Shown: positions 12,126-23,725 of the stretch, in pieces
Position numbering within the stretch: position 1 is the stretch's first letter
Layout: each line of letters starts with the position of its first letter
Made by a program: the position numbers and the translations under genes
The notes under the pieces: model-generated
Seen by the model: the letters and a program-made list of their open reading frames with translations, nothing else
Database searches by the model: none
Told to the model about the DNA's origin: nothing
Origin: Sabethes cyaneus
Lineage: Eukaryota; Arthropoda; Insecta; Diptera; Culicidae
Assembly (NCBI RefSeq): GCF_943734655.1
Contig: NC_071354.1
Coordinates: 158,121,142 to 158,185,141, forward strand
Direction: 5' to 3'
DNA: 64,000 nucleotides

Positions 12126-12214
12126 TGTTTTATTGCACTCTTATGATGGTATTTGTGAGCAATTTTGGTCATGAAAACCATCATAAGAGTGTAATAAACC
12201 CCACATTGTTACTC
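12123..12214 (+). mobile_element. MITE M1, second copy
   Basis: TTTTATTGCACTCTTATGAT on the left is mirrored by ATCATAAGAGTGTAATAAA on the right around an AATTTTGGTCATG centre, ending near TTGTTACTC. This is the same palindrome as at 41111-41218 with eroded outer TIRs. Confidence 0.7.
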
Positions 12215-12344
12215 GCGTCTGCACCGTAACCTTAGTAAAGCAACCTATCTAAACCCATTTTTACAACGAACAGTTCAGGAAATTCGATTCAAAACATTCG
12301 GCATAAACAAGGGCGCCAAAATAAGAATATGAAATAGATACTTG

Positions 12345-13820
12345 GTACCTGAAACTGCAGATCGCTGAATATCGTGAGTGGCGACAGAGTGCTGCTGGAA
12401 CGGTTAGAACGCCGAAAGTTTGGCATCGTGATACTGCATGAGATCTGTCGCAAAGCCGAAAAGGTGTAGAGCATCCGTGGCGAGCGGTAGAGCAACCAAC
12501 GAGCTGCGAACGGGGAACGGGCTTTGTAGTGATGGGCAGAATGCAGGATCGCGTGTTGGACTGGAAGGCGATCAACGAGAGAATGTGTATTTTAAGCATA
12601 AAAGGCCGTTTCTTCGACTACACCATCCACACGAAGACTCGACCCGACGACGAGAACGAAGCGTTCTATGCGCAGCTGAAGGCAACGTACGCTAGGTGTT
12701 CACCACGGGACATCAAGATCATCTTCGGGGATATAAACGCCTGAGTCGGCAGTGAAGCGGTCTACATATAGACCGGTGATTGAGCCCCACGAACTGGTGT
12801 TCAGAAGCACTTTCTGTTCCCGCAAAGATATCCACAAAACCACATAGAGAACATCACCAACATATGCTCCCTACGGGGTGCGAATATCGACTCGGATCAT
12901 TACCTAGTAGCAGTACATGTTCACTCAAAACTGTCGACAGTATATATCTCGTGACAAAGCCCCCCTCCTCGGTTAAACATGCGGCAATTGGACAACTCGC
13001 GAGTAGCCGAAAACTTCGCGCGCCTGCTAGATGAAGCTCTACCTTACTCTGTTGAGCTAGATGCTTCGACCCTCGAAGACCTATGGAGCAGGATACGCTC
13101 CGCCGGTAATGAGGCCACAACCGCAGTGCTAGATGGAGGAACCTCGAGTGCACGAAATGATTGGTTCGACGGTGAATGCCAACAAGCGATGGAGAGGAAA
13201 AAATAGCTTGGAAAAACTATTTAAGCATATCCACGAGGGAGAATTTAGCCAAGTATCGATGAGCACGGAACGAGTTGACCACGATCCTGAGGAGAAAAAA
13301 GCGCCAGAAAGAGGACAGAGCTCGTGAGAAGCTGGGAAAACTATTCCGGGCTAATGACACGCGCAAGTAATACGAGAAGGTGAAACAAACTCGTAAGAGC
13401 TACACATTTAACCCTGACATGGGTAGGGACGAAGGAGGGGAAATAATCACAAACGAGCGCGAGATGGTCGACAGGTGGAAGCAGTTCTTTGATGAGCATC
13501 TGAAGCGCGATATAACAGAAAGAGACGCAACCGAAGTTAACCTAGGAGTATCTACAAACGATAACAGCGTGCTGGCTTCCGATCTCGAAGAGATCCGGCG
13601 AGAAATCGGTCAACTGAAGAATAATAGAGCCGCGGGGAAGGACCGACTGTCGTCAGAACTCTACAGAAATGGCCAAGAACCGCTAGCAACGGCACTTCTC
13701 TGGATAATTTGAAGGATTTGGGTGGAAAAGAAATTACTGGAGGAGTGGATGGAAGGTGTGGTCTGTCCCATCTACAAAAAGAGTGGCTAAAATGCTGTAA
13801 TTACCGCAGTATTACCGATC
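12345..13820 (+). pseudogene. RTE-clade element fragment, endonuclease to start of RT
   Basis: Carries the APE-type endonuclease and the linker to the RT of the same superfamily as 8820-10354. Legible blocks are RAVEQPTSCERGTGFVVMG, WKAINERMCILSIKGRFF, RPDDENEAFYAQLKATYARC, IKIIFGDINA (endonuclease core), NIDSDHYLVAVHV (the catalytic S-D-H), NNRAAGKDRLSSELY and VVCPIYKK at the 3' side. Several stops and frameshifts are present, for example a stop directly after GDINA and one after LLWII. The fragment ends near 13820 in a CNYRSIT block, exactly where a minus-strand BEL/Pao relic starts, so the RT core is gone. The 5' border is unclear. Confidence 0.85.
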
Positions 13821-14918
13821 ATAACCTTCACAGAACGCACGAGCCGTTCCCATTCTACTCCCATATGAGGATCGGCAGGTGGTATAAACTTCCACTTCGT
13901 TTGTTCACTAGTAAAACTCAAAGTCAGTGCATCTTTCCTTAAGTTGAGTTGCTGCATCAAATCTTTACTCGCTTACTCTGACCATTGTCTGTGTAAAACT
14001 CGGTCGGTATTCCTCGACGCTAGACGGCCATTATACATGACTGTGAAGAAAGGCTGTGAACTACCTCGAGATGTCTCGCTCTGATCGCGAGGCAAATGAA
14101 TAGGGCCACCAACCATTTCGCTGTAAGCAAATCCCCCCAAAAAGAACGCTAATAGGGACCGTTGGAGTCTACGTATAGCATATGAGAATTGACTTAATTG
14201 GTTTCACCATGAAATAACACGTGATCCTGACCGTATAGAACGATGGTATCTTTGACAAAGTTGTTCAGCAGATCAAGGGCTTTTCGTTAGATTCTAGTAT
14301 TTCGGAAATGTCTCTCTACCCTAGTTGCCCTAGTGTAAATATAATATTCTAATAGAGGCTGTAGGCTGTAGAAAGTTGAGGTCTCCCGGAAGGATGTTCA
14401 AATGATTGTCATAGGTAATGAGGATTCCAAGGTTTGGTTGCAGGCATTTCCGTTTGCGGGTAAAGTTGCCCACGAAGCGAAATACATACGCCACAACTCC
14501 ATACGCTGAATCGCGATGCGTTCATGACAGCTCAGTGGTTCAACGCGGATGAATGGAGCGCTTTTCTGCTTGGGAAGTGAACGATTGTGGTTATTTTGTC
14601 CAAAATAACTGATTTTGGTTAAGAAAACTAGGTCCGGCGAACTACGCTGAAGAAATAGAACGGTGGAGCAGCCATCCAGGGTGTAGATTTGAGCCATTTC
14701 TTCATTTTCGAATCACTTCAAAAGTACGAGCGTGCGATTGACTGACTTGGTAGATCCTTATCGACTCCAGCAATTGAGTTCCTGCGACCGAATCCCTTAA
14801 TTCTAGTTTTGGGATCAATAGCGTTTTTATCGAAGCAACCTTCGTTTCGACGCCAACTAAAACCACCTGAAATTGTTCGCCAATGGGCAAACCGGAAGTA
14901 TGCGATGCACGAACATTT

Positions 14919-14997
14919 AGTTTTTTTTTGTTTATAGTCACATTTGAACCCGGATTCTCGGCGTGGATGCTAACCACTACACCGCGATGACCCCAAC
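14919..14997 (-). mobile_element. SINE family B inside BEL/Pao RNase H
   Basis: The minus strand has a tRNA-like GGGGTCATCGCGGTGTAGTG...GGTTAGCATCCACGCC and an AATCCGGGTTCAAATGTGAC box B segment, then a T-interrupted A tail. A second copy is at 22942-23069. A 5-bp ATGTT repeat on each side may be the TSD. It splits the RNase H frame between SESAC and the following residues. Confidence 0.7.
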
Positions 14998-15124
14998 ATG
15001 CAGATTCACTAGCGTCGACGAACATGTCAACCTGTAACTTGTCAAATTTGCTAGGGAGTAGTTCTCGGAAGTAACATCGGGGAACGCGGGATGGGAGTGC
15101 CGCCACAGTAGACTAGGATTTCGG

Positions 15125-15786
15125 AGCTGCCTTCAGAAAACATAGATGTCTACCTGGCGTAAGAGGCAAACCCTTTGCAGTAATTTTCTTCTGGAAGCTA
15201 TCGAATGCAGATCAATAAGCTTACATCGTTCCTCGAAGGCTGGTAGATTTACAGCATAGTTCTAGATCAAAAGAGGCACAATTTAATGCGTATTAAGCGC
15301 ATAATATCCTGGAATGCGTTGGTGTTTCTTTTCAAGAAACTAGGTATTGCGAAGGCCTTAGCAATGATCGTTGAAATGTGTTCGTTGAATTTAGCATTGA
15401 AATCAATAGTAACGCCCAAGCCCTTTATGGCCTGCACTCGGCGTATGTGTCTCTATCTGATGGATATGACGCAACATTTCGTGATATTAACTTGCATACC
15501 ATTTAGAGTACACCATCGGGAAAGAAAATCAATATCCCTTTGGAGAGTACAGCAGTCAAGTCTGGTTTTAATTCCGCGGAATGTCCTTAAACCGTCGGCG
15601 TACATCGGCTTAGACGAGCTTAAAAGGCGGCCCAGCTGATTAACGAAAAGTACACATATCAATGGCCCTGGATGGCTACCTTGGAGCACGCCAGATACTC
15701 AAAACAAGACGAATTAATACCTTTGATACTGGCAAAACCGAAGCGTTCGGTAAGGTAACCACGCTTGGTTAAAAAGTCAATAGTAA
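15125..15786 (-). pseudogene. Jockey-clade RT fragment nested in BEL/Pao
   Basis: The minus strand shows a frameshifted motif B region (LQGSHPGPLICVLFVN), YADGLRTF where YADD is expected, LSRWCTLNGMQVNITKC and AIKGLGVTIDFNAKFNEHIS, the order seen in Jockey/BS-type reverse transcriptases. It lies between the BEL RT (ending at about 15788) and BEL RNase H (resuming at about 15120) in the same orientation, so it was probably inserted there. Both ends are truncated and no TSD is evident. Confidence 0.75.
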
Positions 15787-16248
15787 ACTTTTCGGGCGTA
15801 CAGATTCATGTATGCCGCGCAGTACATCTGGTGAATTCGACGCAAAATTTCGACTATCGAATTCACTTAATGCGTGAGTAAACTTCACTTTATTGACTAT
15901 CTGAATTGCTGCATTAATGGATTGAAGCCCGTCAACATAATCGTTGTTGCGATTCAATCGCAGCAGCAGCCCGCGGATATTGATCGGCAAACTCTTGAAC
16001 ATTTATGACTTTAATATATTGCGCCGAAACTGGCGAACATGTTGACCCGAAGATGGCTACATCTATAATGTAGACTTGTGGCTCCTCGACGGAATTATTT
16101 CATAAGAGAAAACGTTGTGACTGCTTGTCTTCCTTTCGTACCACTATCTGGTGAAACATTTCTCTGAGATTGTCAGAGATGGATAAATAAGCAGAAGAAA
16201 TAGATCCATGCGCTCATCTTTAATACGACTAGTTTGTTTTAGTATAGA

Positions 16249-16401
16249 CACACTCCAGTGTTACGAAACACCATCCCTATCCCTGGTATACAACCTTTCA
16301 GTCATTTATTTTACGAGCTATTTGCAATCATTTGTTGAAACTTGAACCAATTTACGCAGTAAAAATGATTGCTAATTGTGTCCCGTAACGTTGGAATGTG
16401 T
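16249..16401. mobile_element. MITE M2, diverged copy
   Basis: The right end GTGTCCCGTAACGTTGGAATG mirrors a mutated left end CACTCCAGTGTTACGAAACA. The intact relative is at 35940-36134. It sits beside the 5' side of the BEL RT relic. Confidence 0.7.
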
Positions 16402-16751
16402 GAGAGTCCATTTCATCAAAATCGAACGTTTAAGTATTACACTTTACTTCGAAAGAGAATGTTTAATGAAAACGGTCAACAGATACTTGTTAAATAAAGT
16501 CTAATTGATACATAATTTATACATAACAATATAAGTGCAACTTAGGGTTTCAAAACTGTGAAACTTCAAGGTTTGAATGGTTATTTCGATAAAAAAATAG
16601 ACATATATACTAATAACTGTACTAACAGGACAACTTAAATGGTCTCATGTACTATCGAGCGAAAATGTAGTCAACACGTGCGCAAATTTTTACTAAATTC
16701 GATAAACGACGACCCCCGTAATAACAAACATTCTGGTCCTTTTCGTCCCAG

Positions 16752-16785
16752 ACTGGACACCTCCACGGTCGGCACGGGCGTCTAA
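16752..16785 (+). CDS. Candidate short terminal exon (…LDTSTVGTGV stop)
   Basis: A pyrimidine-rich acceptor (TCCTTTTCGTCCCAG) is followed, after one base, by ten codons giving LDTSTVGTGV and then TAA. All ten sense codons end in G or C, against an AT-rich background. It could be an alternative last exon of a plus-strand gene whose body lies outside the window. The length is too short for certainty, and the gene is not recognised. Confidence 0.25.
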
Positions 16786-17152
16786 CGGTCGCTAAACCTC
16801 TATTAAAAGTAATAAAACTCCACAGTAAACAACAATAGGTAGCTGCAAAATCAAACGTTCAGCCGCCTTCCCGCAAGAAAAAAAAAGCAAAAAAAAAATG
16901 TGAAAGAAACCATTATCCCAGAAAAAGTGGAAAGGATTAACGATTTTAACACGGTTAACGATTATAGTGGAACATTCCGGCGCGCGGAATGGTGCTACCG
17001 TGCTGCGGTGCGCGCGAAGGCGTCGTCGCGTTGCCGTTGGGATGATGGTAATAAAATTCTCTAATGGAGGGGAAAACCGTTTCACGGTGCGAATCTTCGC
17101 GCTCGATTTCGCTAAAAGGTTCTAAAATGTCTTAATTTTGCACATTTTGCAG

Positions 17153-17272
17153 GCATTCGAACGCACCACCACCGGCGCGGCGGCACTGGCAGGCGGTTCG
17201 GAGTCAGCGTCATCGTCCTCGTCGTTGCTCGAAATGGGCTATCGTTGGGAAAATTGCCTCAAATCGAACTAA
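17153..17272 (+). CDS. Candidate terminal exon, 39 codons
   Basis: TTTTGCACATTTTGCAG, a good 3' splice site, precedes an open frame of 39 codons ending in TAA at 17270. The peptide starts AFERTTTGAALAGG, has a serine run (SASSSSS) and ends LLEMGYRWENCLKSN. The codons are GC-ending and unlike the flanks. It lies 370 bp after the other candidate exon on the same strand. I do not recognise the protein, and chance remains possible. Confidence 0.35.
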   Translation, partial: AFERTTTGAAALAGGSESASSSSSLLEMGYRWENCLKSN

Positions 17273-18644
17273 TTGGTACGATTGAGCATTCCTGTTGAGT
17301 GATGAAGAGAGAGCCGCAGGTTGGCGTTTTACCTGGAACGAAAGAAACGAAAGGATTCGGTTAGTCGGGTGTTGATCGGTTACGTGTTTAAGGGTGTTTT
17401 CGATGGGAATATGTCATTTCAGTGCTTTGATGAAGGATAAAAGTGATAAACAGCATTTTTACTGTCATAAATTGTATGTTTTTCAAAGCGTTGCATAAAT
17501 ATGTATCGAAAGTAAATACTTCGGTAAAAGTAACATAATGAATAACAGATATCTTACACCGGTTGTTACCATTCCAAACCCGATCAAAAGCAAAAACGGC
17601 AAGCGAACGTCGGAATGAATTCACTCGGCGTGTTTTGTGTGAACGAATATCGTGTAATTGTAGCTGCGATAAAGGTTAGGCTTTCACCTCAGTTTGCGTT
17701 TGATGGTTCATAAAAAATTCATTCGCACTCGAGTAGATTCCTTCAGCAGAGTTCAAACAGATGTTGATGAATTTTTGATATTGAAGCTGTTGTAAACAAT
17801 ACCGCTTCGGTTTGCTCTCCTTTTTAAGACTCCGAGACTAGTTTGTTGCGAAGTAACAACGCTTCTGGTGAACTTTGGCCTATGTACTTTAGCGAGTGTA
17901 ATGTGACTAGAAAAGGGGTGGTAAAAACATTATGTACACACTAGACTCGAGTGTTTCCAGGCTCGAGAATGCGCCGTGCTCTGTGTTTGCTGGTCGCTGT
18001 TCTAGGTACAACTTTCAAGGAGCTTCAATTATCTCTAATTGCTTGAGTTTCCCTACTTGAAACCAAGAAGCAGTCGAGCATTCCGCTTTCGAGTGTAACC
18101 CGGTACTACTACTGGGTGGGCAGCATAGGCGAAGAAAAGGTCGGCGATGATGATGATGCTACGGTCTAAAATTCAGCCAGTGTCTGATGAGCAGCCCCAA
18201 TTAATAATGGAATACAAAGTGGAAGATTGTTTCGCAACAAAAGTATCACTAGAAGATATCACGGGGTTCGGGCCCACTCGAGAAAAGTAAGTAAGTGAGA
18301 GATGCTGAGAAGGTTGCAATGGAACTGTGCCGATTCGGCGTTGGTGTGACAGAGGGTATCAATTAAATCAACCGTTACGAGGTTCTCTCTGTGGGATGCG
18401 GAATTTACTTGTTAAGAGAGAAGGTGTTAAAAAGGGATGGTGAACCAATGAATGAAAATCTTCTCTTATTTTTGTCACAACTGTAATTATTCAAATTGGT
18501 GTTACAGAATTCCATTGAAAAATTTGGGTTTTGGTGATTTGTTATTATTTGTCTATCATGAAATTTACATAGAATCGGTCTGAGTATTATCGCATTATCG
18601 CATAGTCACTTAATCGGTCAAATGGTACGATTTAATGTTGATTC

Positions 18645-18866
18645 TCGAATAGAAATTTGATCTCCAAAACGAGCAAAATGACTCATGATTCCAGGTTTCT
18701 AGCTTATGATTTATGAAAATACACCATAATCATGATATCACGAGCTTCTTGCAGTACATCACAACGCAAAATAATGAACTATTATTCATGATTTTCTGTT
18801 GTCTGATATGGCAGTTCAGTCATGATTTGACAGGAATTCACATTTCATGATCAAATTTCTTTCCGT
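18645..18866. mobile_element. Probable MITE with 12-bp TIR
   Basis: AGAAATTTGATC at 18651-18662 is inverted at 18849-18860 (GATCAAATTTCT). Inside, CATGATT words are repeated in both orientations (18682, 18730, 18789, 18821). No TSD is certain. Confidence 0.5.
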
Positions 18867-19275
18867 GTAAAGCCTCGAGGTCGAAAGCCGCTTAAACGTC
18901 CATACGCCGTTCAAACATCGCATCCAGCAGTTGAATCAACGGGAAAATTTTACTGAGTATTCATGTACGGTGGTTCGTTAGACAAGAATCGTAGAAGTAA
19001 TCTAACGAGTTCTGGTTAAAAACGGAATAAATCCCCTGTATCAGTTGACAGATTCTTTTTAAAACCTTACTATGGGAGCTTTAATCTATATGAAAAAGTT
19101 TACGAAATACTGACCATTGTTTACTCGAAAGAATATTTTCAGCTCATACAGAGCTAGCCTGCTGTTTGTGCACAGGTTTTACTTATTTAGCTACCTCCGC
19201 GAAGCAAAATTTAATTAATTTGAGTATGGGACAGGCAAAATGCTAAATCCTATCTACAAAAAGGCTAAACAAAGT
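18867..19275. other. Spacer before the AAC array, no gene seen
   Basis: Ordinary AT-rich sequence with no convincing frame or repeat. Confidence 0.4.
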
Positions 19276-20186
<911 letters not shown>

Positions 20187-20296
20187 GTCAATGAGTCAAA
20201 TTTCCAATCCAAATTTCGAAATTTTAATTCTCTTTATTATACTTTATTACCCAATACTCTTTACACTTTTGTTTTAGGCTTCTGGTCTTTGTCGAT

Positions 20297-20930
20297 TGTT
20301 GACGTAGGACTACGTCTTACGGCAAGTTTTGAGATGGGGTGTCATTCCAAAAAATCGAAAAATGCGAGCGTCACGGAAAATGAAAGGTTTTGAGCACTAA
20401 TAGCTCAGCGGTTTTCCGATCGATTTTCAATATTCTTACACCAATCGATCGGAAAATCTTCAAAGAATTGACCCAAATGAAGAAAAATATGGATTCTTGA
20501 TGTTGAACTATTGAAAAATTGAAAATAATGAACCTATGTTTTACAGGAATTCTCGCTTCGTGATTGGTTGGAAGATTCTTTACGATGATCTAAACCTATA
20601 CCAATTTGATATCTGTACTTGGGAAGTAATCCAAAACAAATGACAAAGTTTCCCCATTTCAACAAAATTTCTTAACACCGCGGTTCAACCTAGACCATTT
20701 CGATGTCCTTGCTTGGGAAGTACGCCAGAGAGAGTGACAAAGCCCCCTCGTGCCAACAGATTTCTTACGAACGCGATTAAACCTAGTCCAATTTGATGTC
20801 TGTGTTAGGGAAGTGTGCCAGAAAAAATGACACAACTTCGTTGTCCCAACAGATCACAAATTCTTTACTGCGAGTCGATTAAACCTCGGCGAACTTGATA
20901 TCTGTAGAATGTGCTTCAGCTGTAGTGTTC
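20297..20930 (+). repeat. Element with GACGTAGGACTACGTC start and about 95-bp tandem units
   Basis: Opens with the near-palindrome GACGTAGGACTACGTCTTA. From about 20560 four diverged units follow, marked by ACCTATACCAATTTGATATC (20601), ACCTAGACCATTTCGATGTC (20689), ACCTAGTCCAATTTGATGTC (20780) and ACCTCGGCGAACTTGATATC (20883), each followed in most units by GGGAAGT and a TGACAAAG-like word. A palindrome CCGATCGATTTTCAATATTC...ACCAATCGATCGG precedes the array. An inverted diverged relative is at 52360-52720. Confidence 0.6.
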
Positions 20931-21400
20931 GGTTATAATACGACTCTGTATGAATACGCATGCTTGCCGCTTCATTAGAAGTGTAGTGAAAAGATGTGCT
21001 GTTGATAAAATAGGATTGAATTGGTAAAATCCCTTCAACGTGGGAAATATGGATATTAAAAACAATCTTTAATTTCAGTAAGGTAGCAGGAAAGCAATAG
21101 TTTGTGTTCTTGATTTTGTTAAATTGTTTTCAAATGCACAATCTTTTGAGAATTGAACGTATACAATGTTACTACTTTGATAAATGTTACATACAACGCA
21201 TGTAACATGTATATATGTTGCATATAGCATGTATATATGTTGCATATAGCATGTATACATGAAGAATCGAATGATTACAAGCATGAATACATGCTACTAC
21301 CACTACAAAGAGACTTACGTAGTCCTGCGTCACCTATATATGCGGTCGTGTCTTGTACACAACCCCTATTATTTTTTTTAATTTTGACCTTCGTTCTGAC
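20931..21400. other. Spacer with short repeats
   Basis: No gene seen. Two units of a 22-bp repeat (core CATGTATATATGTTGCATAT) lie at 21206-21255. A reverse-oriented ACGTAGTCCTGCGTCACC block at 21318-21335, with GTCTTGTACACAACCCC just after, matches the edge motif of the element at 20297. Confidence 0.5.
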
Positions 21401-22560
21401 ATCTGATTTTTGAAATTGAATTTTTTAATTTTATTCTGTGCCTTTTGACTTTTGGTGTTCGAGGTTTCACTTTTTATTCTGGACTTATGATCCTTGACTC
21501 TAGATTTTTGGCGTTTAAACTTTGACTTTTATTTTCATTTTACTTTTAGACATTTATTATTATTGTTGTTTTTTGTTAGCGACAAATTACACTTGGTAAT
21601 GCATTTGTGTCGGGTAGATTTAATAATTTAGGTATACAGCTTTTTCATTAGTTTCCTGAGATTACAGTTTTTCATTTTATCATTAGTCTTTTTTATCTAA
21701 ATATTCCTTCATCTCTTGTTCTTGTTGTTAGATTTTGATGTTAGATTTTATTCTCCTTCACTTTGTACTTTTATTTTCGATTCTTAACTTCATGTTAACC
21801 CGAATCATCCCAATGATGCCACATGGCATCACTTGACAAATCGCTTTAAAATGAAAACAAATCGCTATTTTCACAATTTAATAACACTATTTTGAAGGCA
21901 AATAGATATAGTTCGACAAGAAATATCACATTAACTATTTAAGCTCTGTGGCTTGATGCAATAGTATTTCAAAGTTGAAAATTTAACTGATTTTGCGGGT
22001 AATTCTGGGCTGATTCGGGTTAATTTTTTATTTTTGGTTTCACATGACGTTCTGCTGATTGTTGATATTTAATTTTCATGTATTATCCTTTCTACCAGCA
22101 TTCTTTTTCACAATAATTAACTTTGCAGCTCTTTGTGGTAACAACGGTATTCTGTGTTTTCATTAGTTCTTGTTGTTCATTTTATATTTTGTCTTCTGGA
22201 TTTCTGCTTTCGATTTTCAACTTTTGACATGTGACTTTTATTGAACTGTTTAATTTAATTTTTTCTGTTTTTGCCTTTTGACTTTTTATTTTAAACTTTT
22301 GACATTTGACATTTGACTTTTGAGTTTTTACTTTTCTTTGCCTGACTTTTGATTTTTGCTCTTCAATTTTTTTTTGAATGCTGCTGTTTGATTTGCACTT
22401 TTAATTTTGGTCTTTGATTCGGTTCGATGTTCGGTTTTTTCTTAAATTTTGACTTCTGAATTTTAATTTTGGACTTTTAACTTCGGTAATTTGAATTTGA
22501 TTTAAAACATTTTTGATTTATCCTTTGGATTTTTACTTTTTGTTTTTGATTTTAGATTTT
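21400..22560 (+). repeat. Degenerate ACTTTTG-type array, about 1.15 kb
   Basis: Dominated by imperfect words such as GACTTTTGACTTTTTA, GATTTTTG, CATTTGACATTTGAC and CTTTTGACTTTT at irregular spacing, with T-rich strand asymmetry. A further short piece occurs at 23738-23760. There is no fixed period and no gene. It looks like an old, mutated simple-sequence array. Confidence 0.65.
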
Positions 22561-22569
22561 TGTACTTCA

Positions 22570-22612
22570 GTCCGCCCAGTTGGCTCCGGGGTAAGATGCC
22601 AGCCTAACAACA
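22570..22612 (+). mobile_element. Possible SINE family A head fragment
   Basis: GGGGTAAGATGCCAGCCTAA resembles the GAGGTAAGATGCTGGTCTAG head of the copy at 61066. The homology is short and the box B part is missing. Confidence 0.35.
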
Positions 22613-22830
22613 GTGTTGCGAAGCCCACACTCGCGTGGTCTAATTTTCTTACACACGCGTACTCATTGTAACGAACACACCGGTATAAGCATCCCTTTGA
22701 AACTCCCGCTCTTATTTCTTCATGCATTGCAACAAATGTTTGCGAGTGTGCGTTTAGCTAACAGATGCAGTAGTCGCTCGTCATTCGTCGTTCGTCGTTG
22801 CAGCCCGATCTGCTGATATCGATTATTCGC

Positions 22831-23194
22831 CAGAGCTGCCATAAATACAGAAATTTGTGCAGGCATAAATTTGGGACCCTACCGTTTTCTCCGGAGTTTT
22901 TTATTTTCTCGATCAAATCATTTAAATGAGATAAATAGTTTTTTTTAGATTATAGTCACTTTAACACTTTTAGGTCATTCGTGACTTCTGCAGGGTTGGG
23001 ATTTGAACCCGGGTCCTCGGCGTGAGAGGTGTGAATACTAACCAATACACCGGGACTGACCCCAATGACATAAATAGTTTGTGGAGTACTTTAAAATTCA
23101 GTAACTTTAGTAAAGCCAGAAATCACAGCAACTGAAATAATTGATGGGTCCCAAATTTATGCATGTACAAATATCTGTATTTGTGGCAGCACTG
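22831..23194. mobile_element. MITE M3 with about 52-bp TIRs, split by a SINE
   Basis: Left end CAGAGCTGCCATAAATACAG and on to GCATAAATTTGGGACCC at 22876. The right end is the inverse, from GGGTCCCAAATTTATGC (23146) to GTGGCAGCACTG (23194). Without the SINE the element is about 225 bp. Confidence 0.8.
22942..23069 (-). mobile_element. SINE family B with 11-bp TSD
   Basis: The minus strand begins at GGGGTCAGTCCCGGTG, carries a box A-like GTATTGGTTAGTATTC and box B GGGTTCAAATCCC, and ends in an A-rich tail. It is bounded by ATAAATAGTTT at 22931-22941 and 23070-23080, a perfect TSD. The head resembles a tRNA-Glu-type sequence (inference). It sits inside MITE M3. Confidence 0.85.
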
Positions 23195-23243
23195 TTACTC
23201 ACGACGGTTCGTACTCCCGCCCGTGAGTAAAATCGAGGGCGAT

Positions 23244-23250
23244 GAAGAAG

Positions 23251-23280
<30 letters not shown>
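23244..23280 (+). repeat. (GAA)n microsatellite
   Basis: Twelve perfect GAA units followed by GTAAAA. The glutamate-rich frame here is an artefact of the repeat. Confidence 0.9.
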
Positions 23281-23283
<3 letters not shown>

Positions 23284-23544
23284 AACTAATGCAAAATGTG
23301 TATCTCAATGCGCCACCAGCCTCACGGGCAGCTGATACCCCGCAAGTTTTTAGATTCAGGAATAAGCTATGCAGGAAGGCGAAGTGAGGATATGCTTGCG
23401 CGAGTGTGTGGGTAGCAAAATGTCTGCACACAGTACCGGCGGCTGTTTATTTTATACCTGTGTGTGCGGCGTAAGCGTTGAATGCTATGTTTCTCATACT
23501 CTTTCGCGTATGATTAGACATAGTTCTCGCTCGATTCGCCACAT

Positions 23545-23725
23545 TGCCTAACAAGCCAGTCGTCGTATGTTCGAATCTCGACTGGCCGGTGCCACTAAAG
23601 AGTTAATATGATCTTTGCACTAGCCCCCCGTAATTTTCCTGTACTATAATAACCGGTTGCGAAGTCTGCCGATAAAGAAGGCTCAAGTTCTGAAGGACGT
23701 TTACACCCATGGCTTTGCTTTCTTA
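23545..23725 (+). mobile_element. SINE family A, head-truncated copy
   Basis: Shows GCCTAACAAGCCAGTCGTCG, box B ATGTTCGAATCTCGACTGGC, CACTAGCCCCCCGTAATTTT, GATAAAGAAGGCTCAAG and the CCATGGCTTTGCTTT end. The order is identical to the copies at 10651 (minus) and 61066 (plus). Confidence 0.75.

Larger units (their letters stand above)
13821..16235 (-). pseudogene. BEL/Pao LTR retrotransposon relic (RT, RNase H, integrase)
   Basis: Reading on the minus strand from 16235 the domain order is RT, RNase H, integrase, the BEL/Pao pol order. The RT part (16232-15788) shows MFHQIVVRKED, IFGSTCSPVSAQY and a degraded YVDG where YVDD is expected. RNase H (15120-14700) shows PRCYFRELLPSK, VDMFVDASE and IPKLELRDSVAGTQLLESI. 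The linker to integrase (to about 14350) shows SRFSVW. Integrase (14330-13821) shows TEFYTDNG and FIPPADPHMG...WERLVRSVK. Stops and frameshifts are frequent, and no LTRs are visible. A Jockey-type RT fragment and a SINE interrupt it. It is dead and old. Family membership is by motif recognition. Confidence 0.8.
16402..18644. other. Low-copy region with exon-like segments
   Basis: This stretch has few repeats and GC-rich islands at 16970-17260 and 17940-18300. Two acceptor-plus-frame candidates are listed separately. A GATGATGATGATG run sits at 18148-18159. A strong donor-like GTAAGTAAGTGAG lies at about 18288, and at 17968 a short ATG frame begins MRRALCLLVAVLG, which is signal-like but only 25 codons long. 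Confidence 0.4.

Noticed and set aside
19245..19270. Tiny RTE remnant (NPIYKKA) before the AAC array
   Set aside because: About 23 matching bases is too little to separate from chance.
22980..23063. tRNA gene on the minus strand
   Set aside because: Has box A- and B-like sequence, but the arms do not pair into a cloverleaf, and it carries a SINE tail and TSD.
23163..23387. Glutamate-rich frame
   Set aside because: Created by the GAA microsatellite at 23244-23280.
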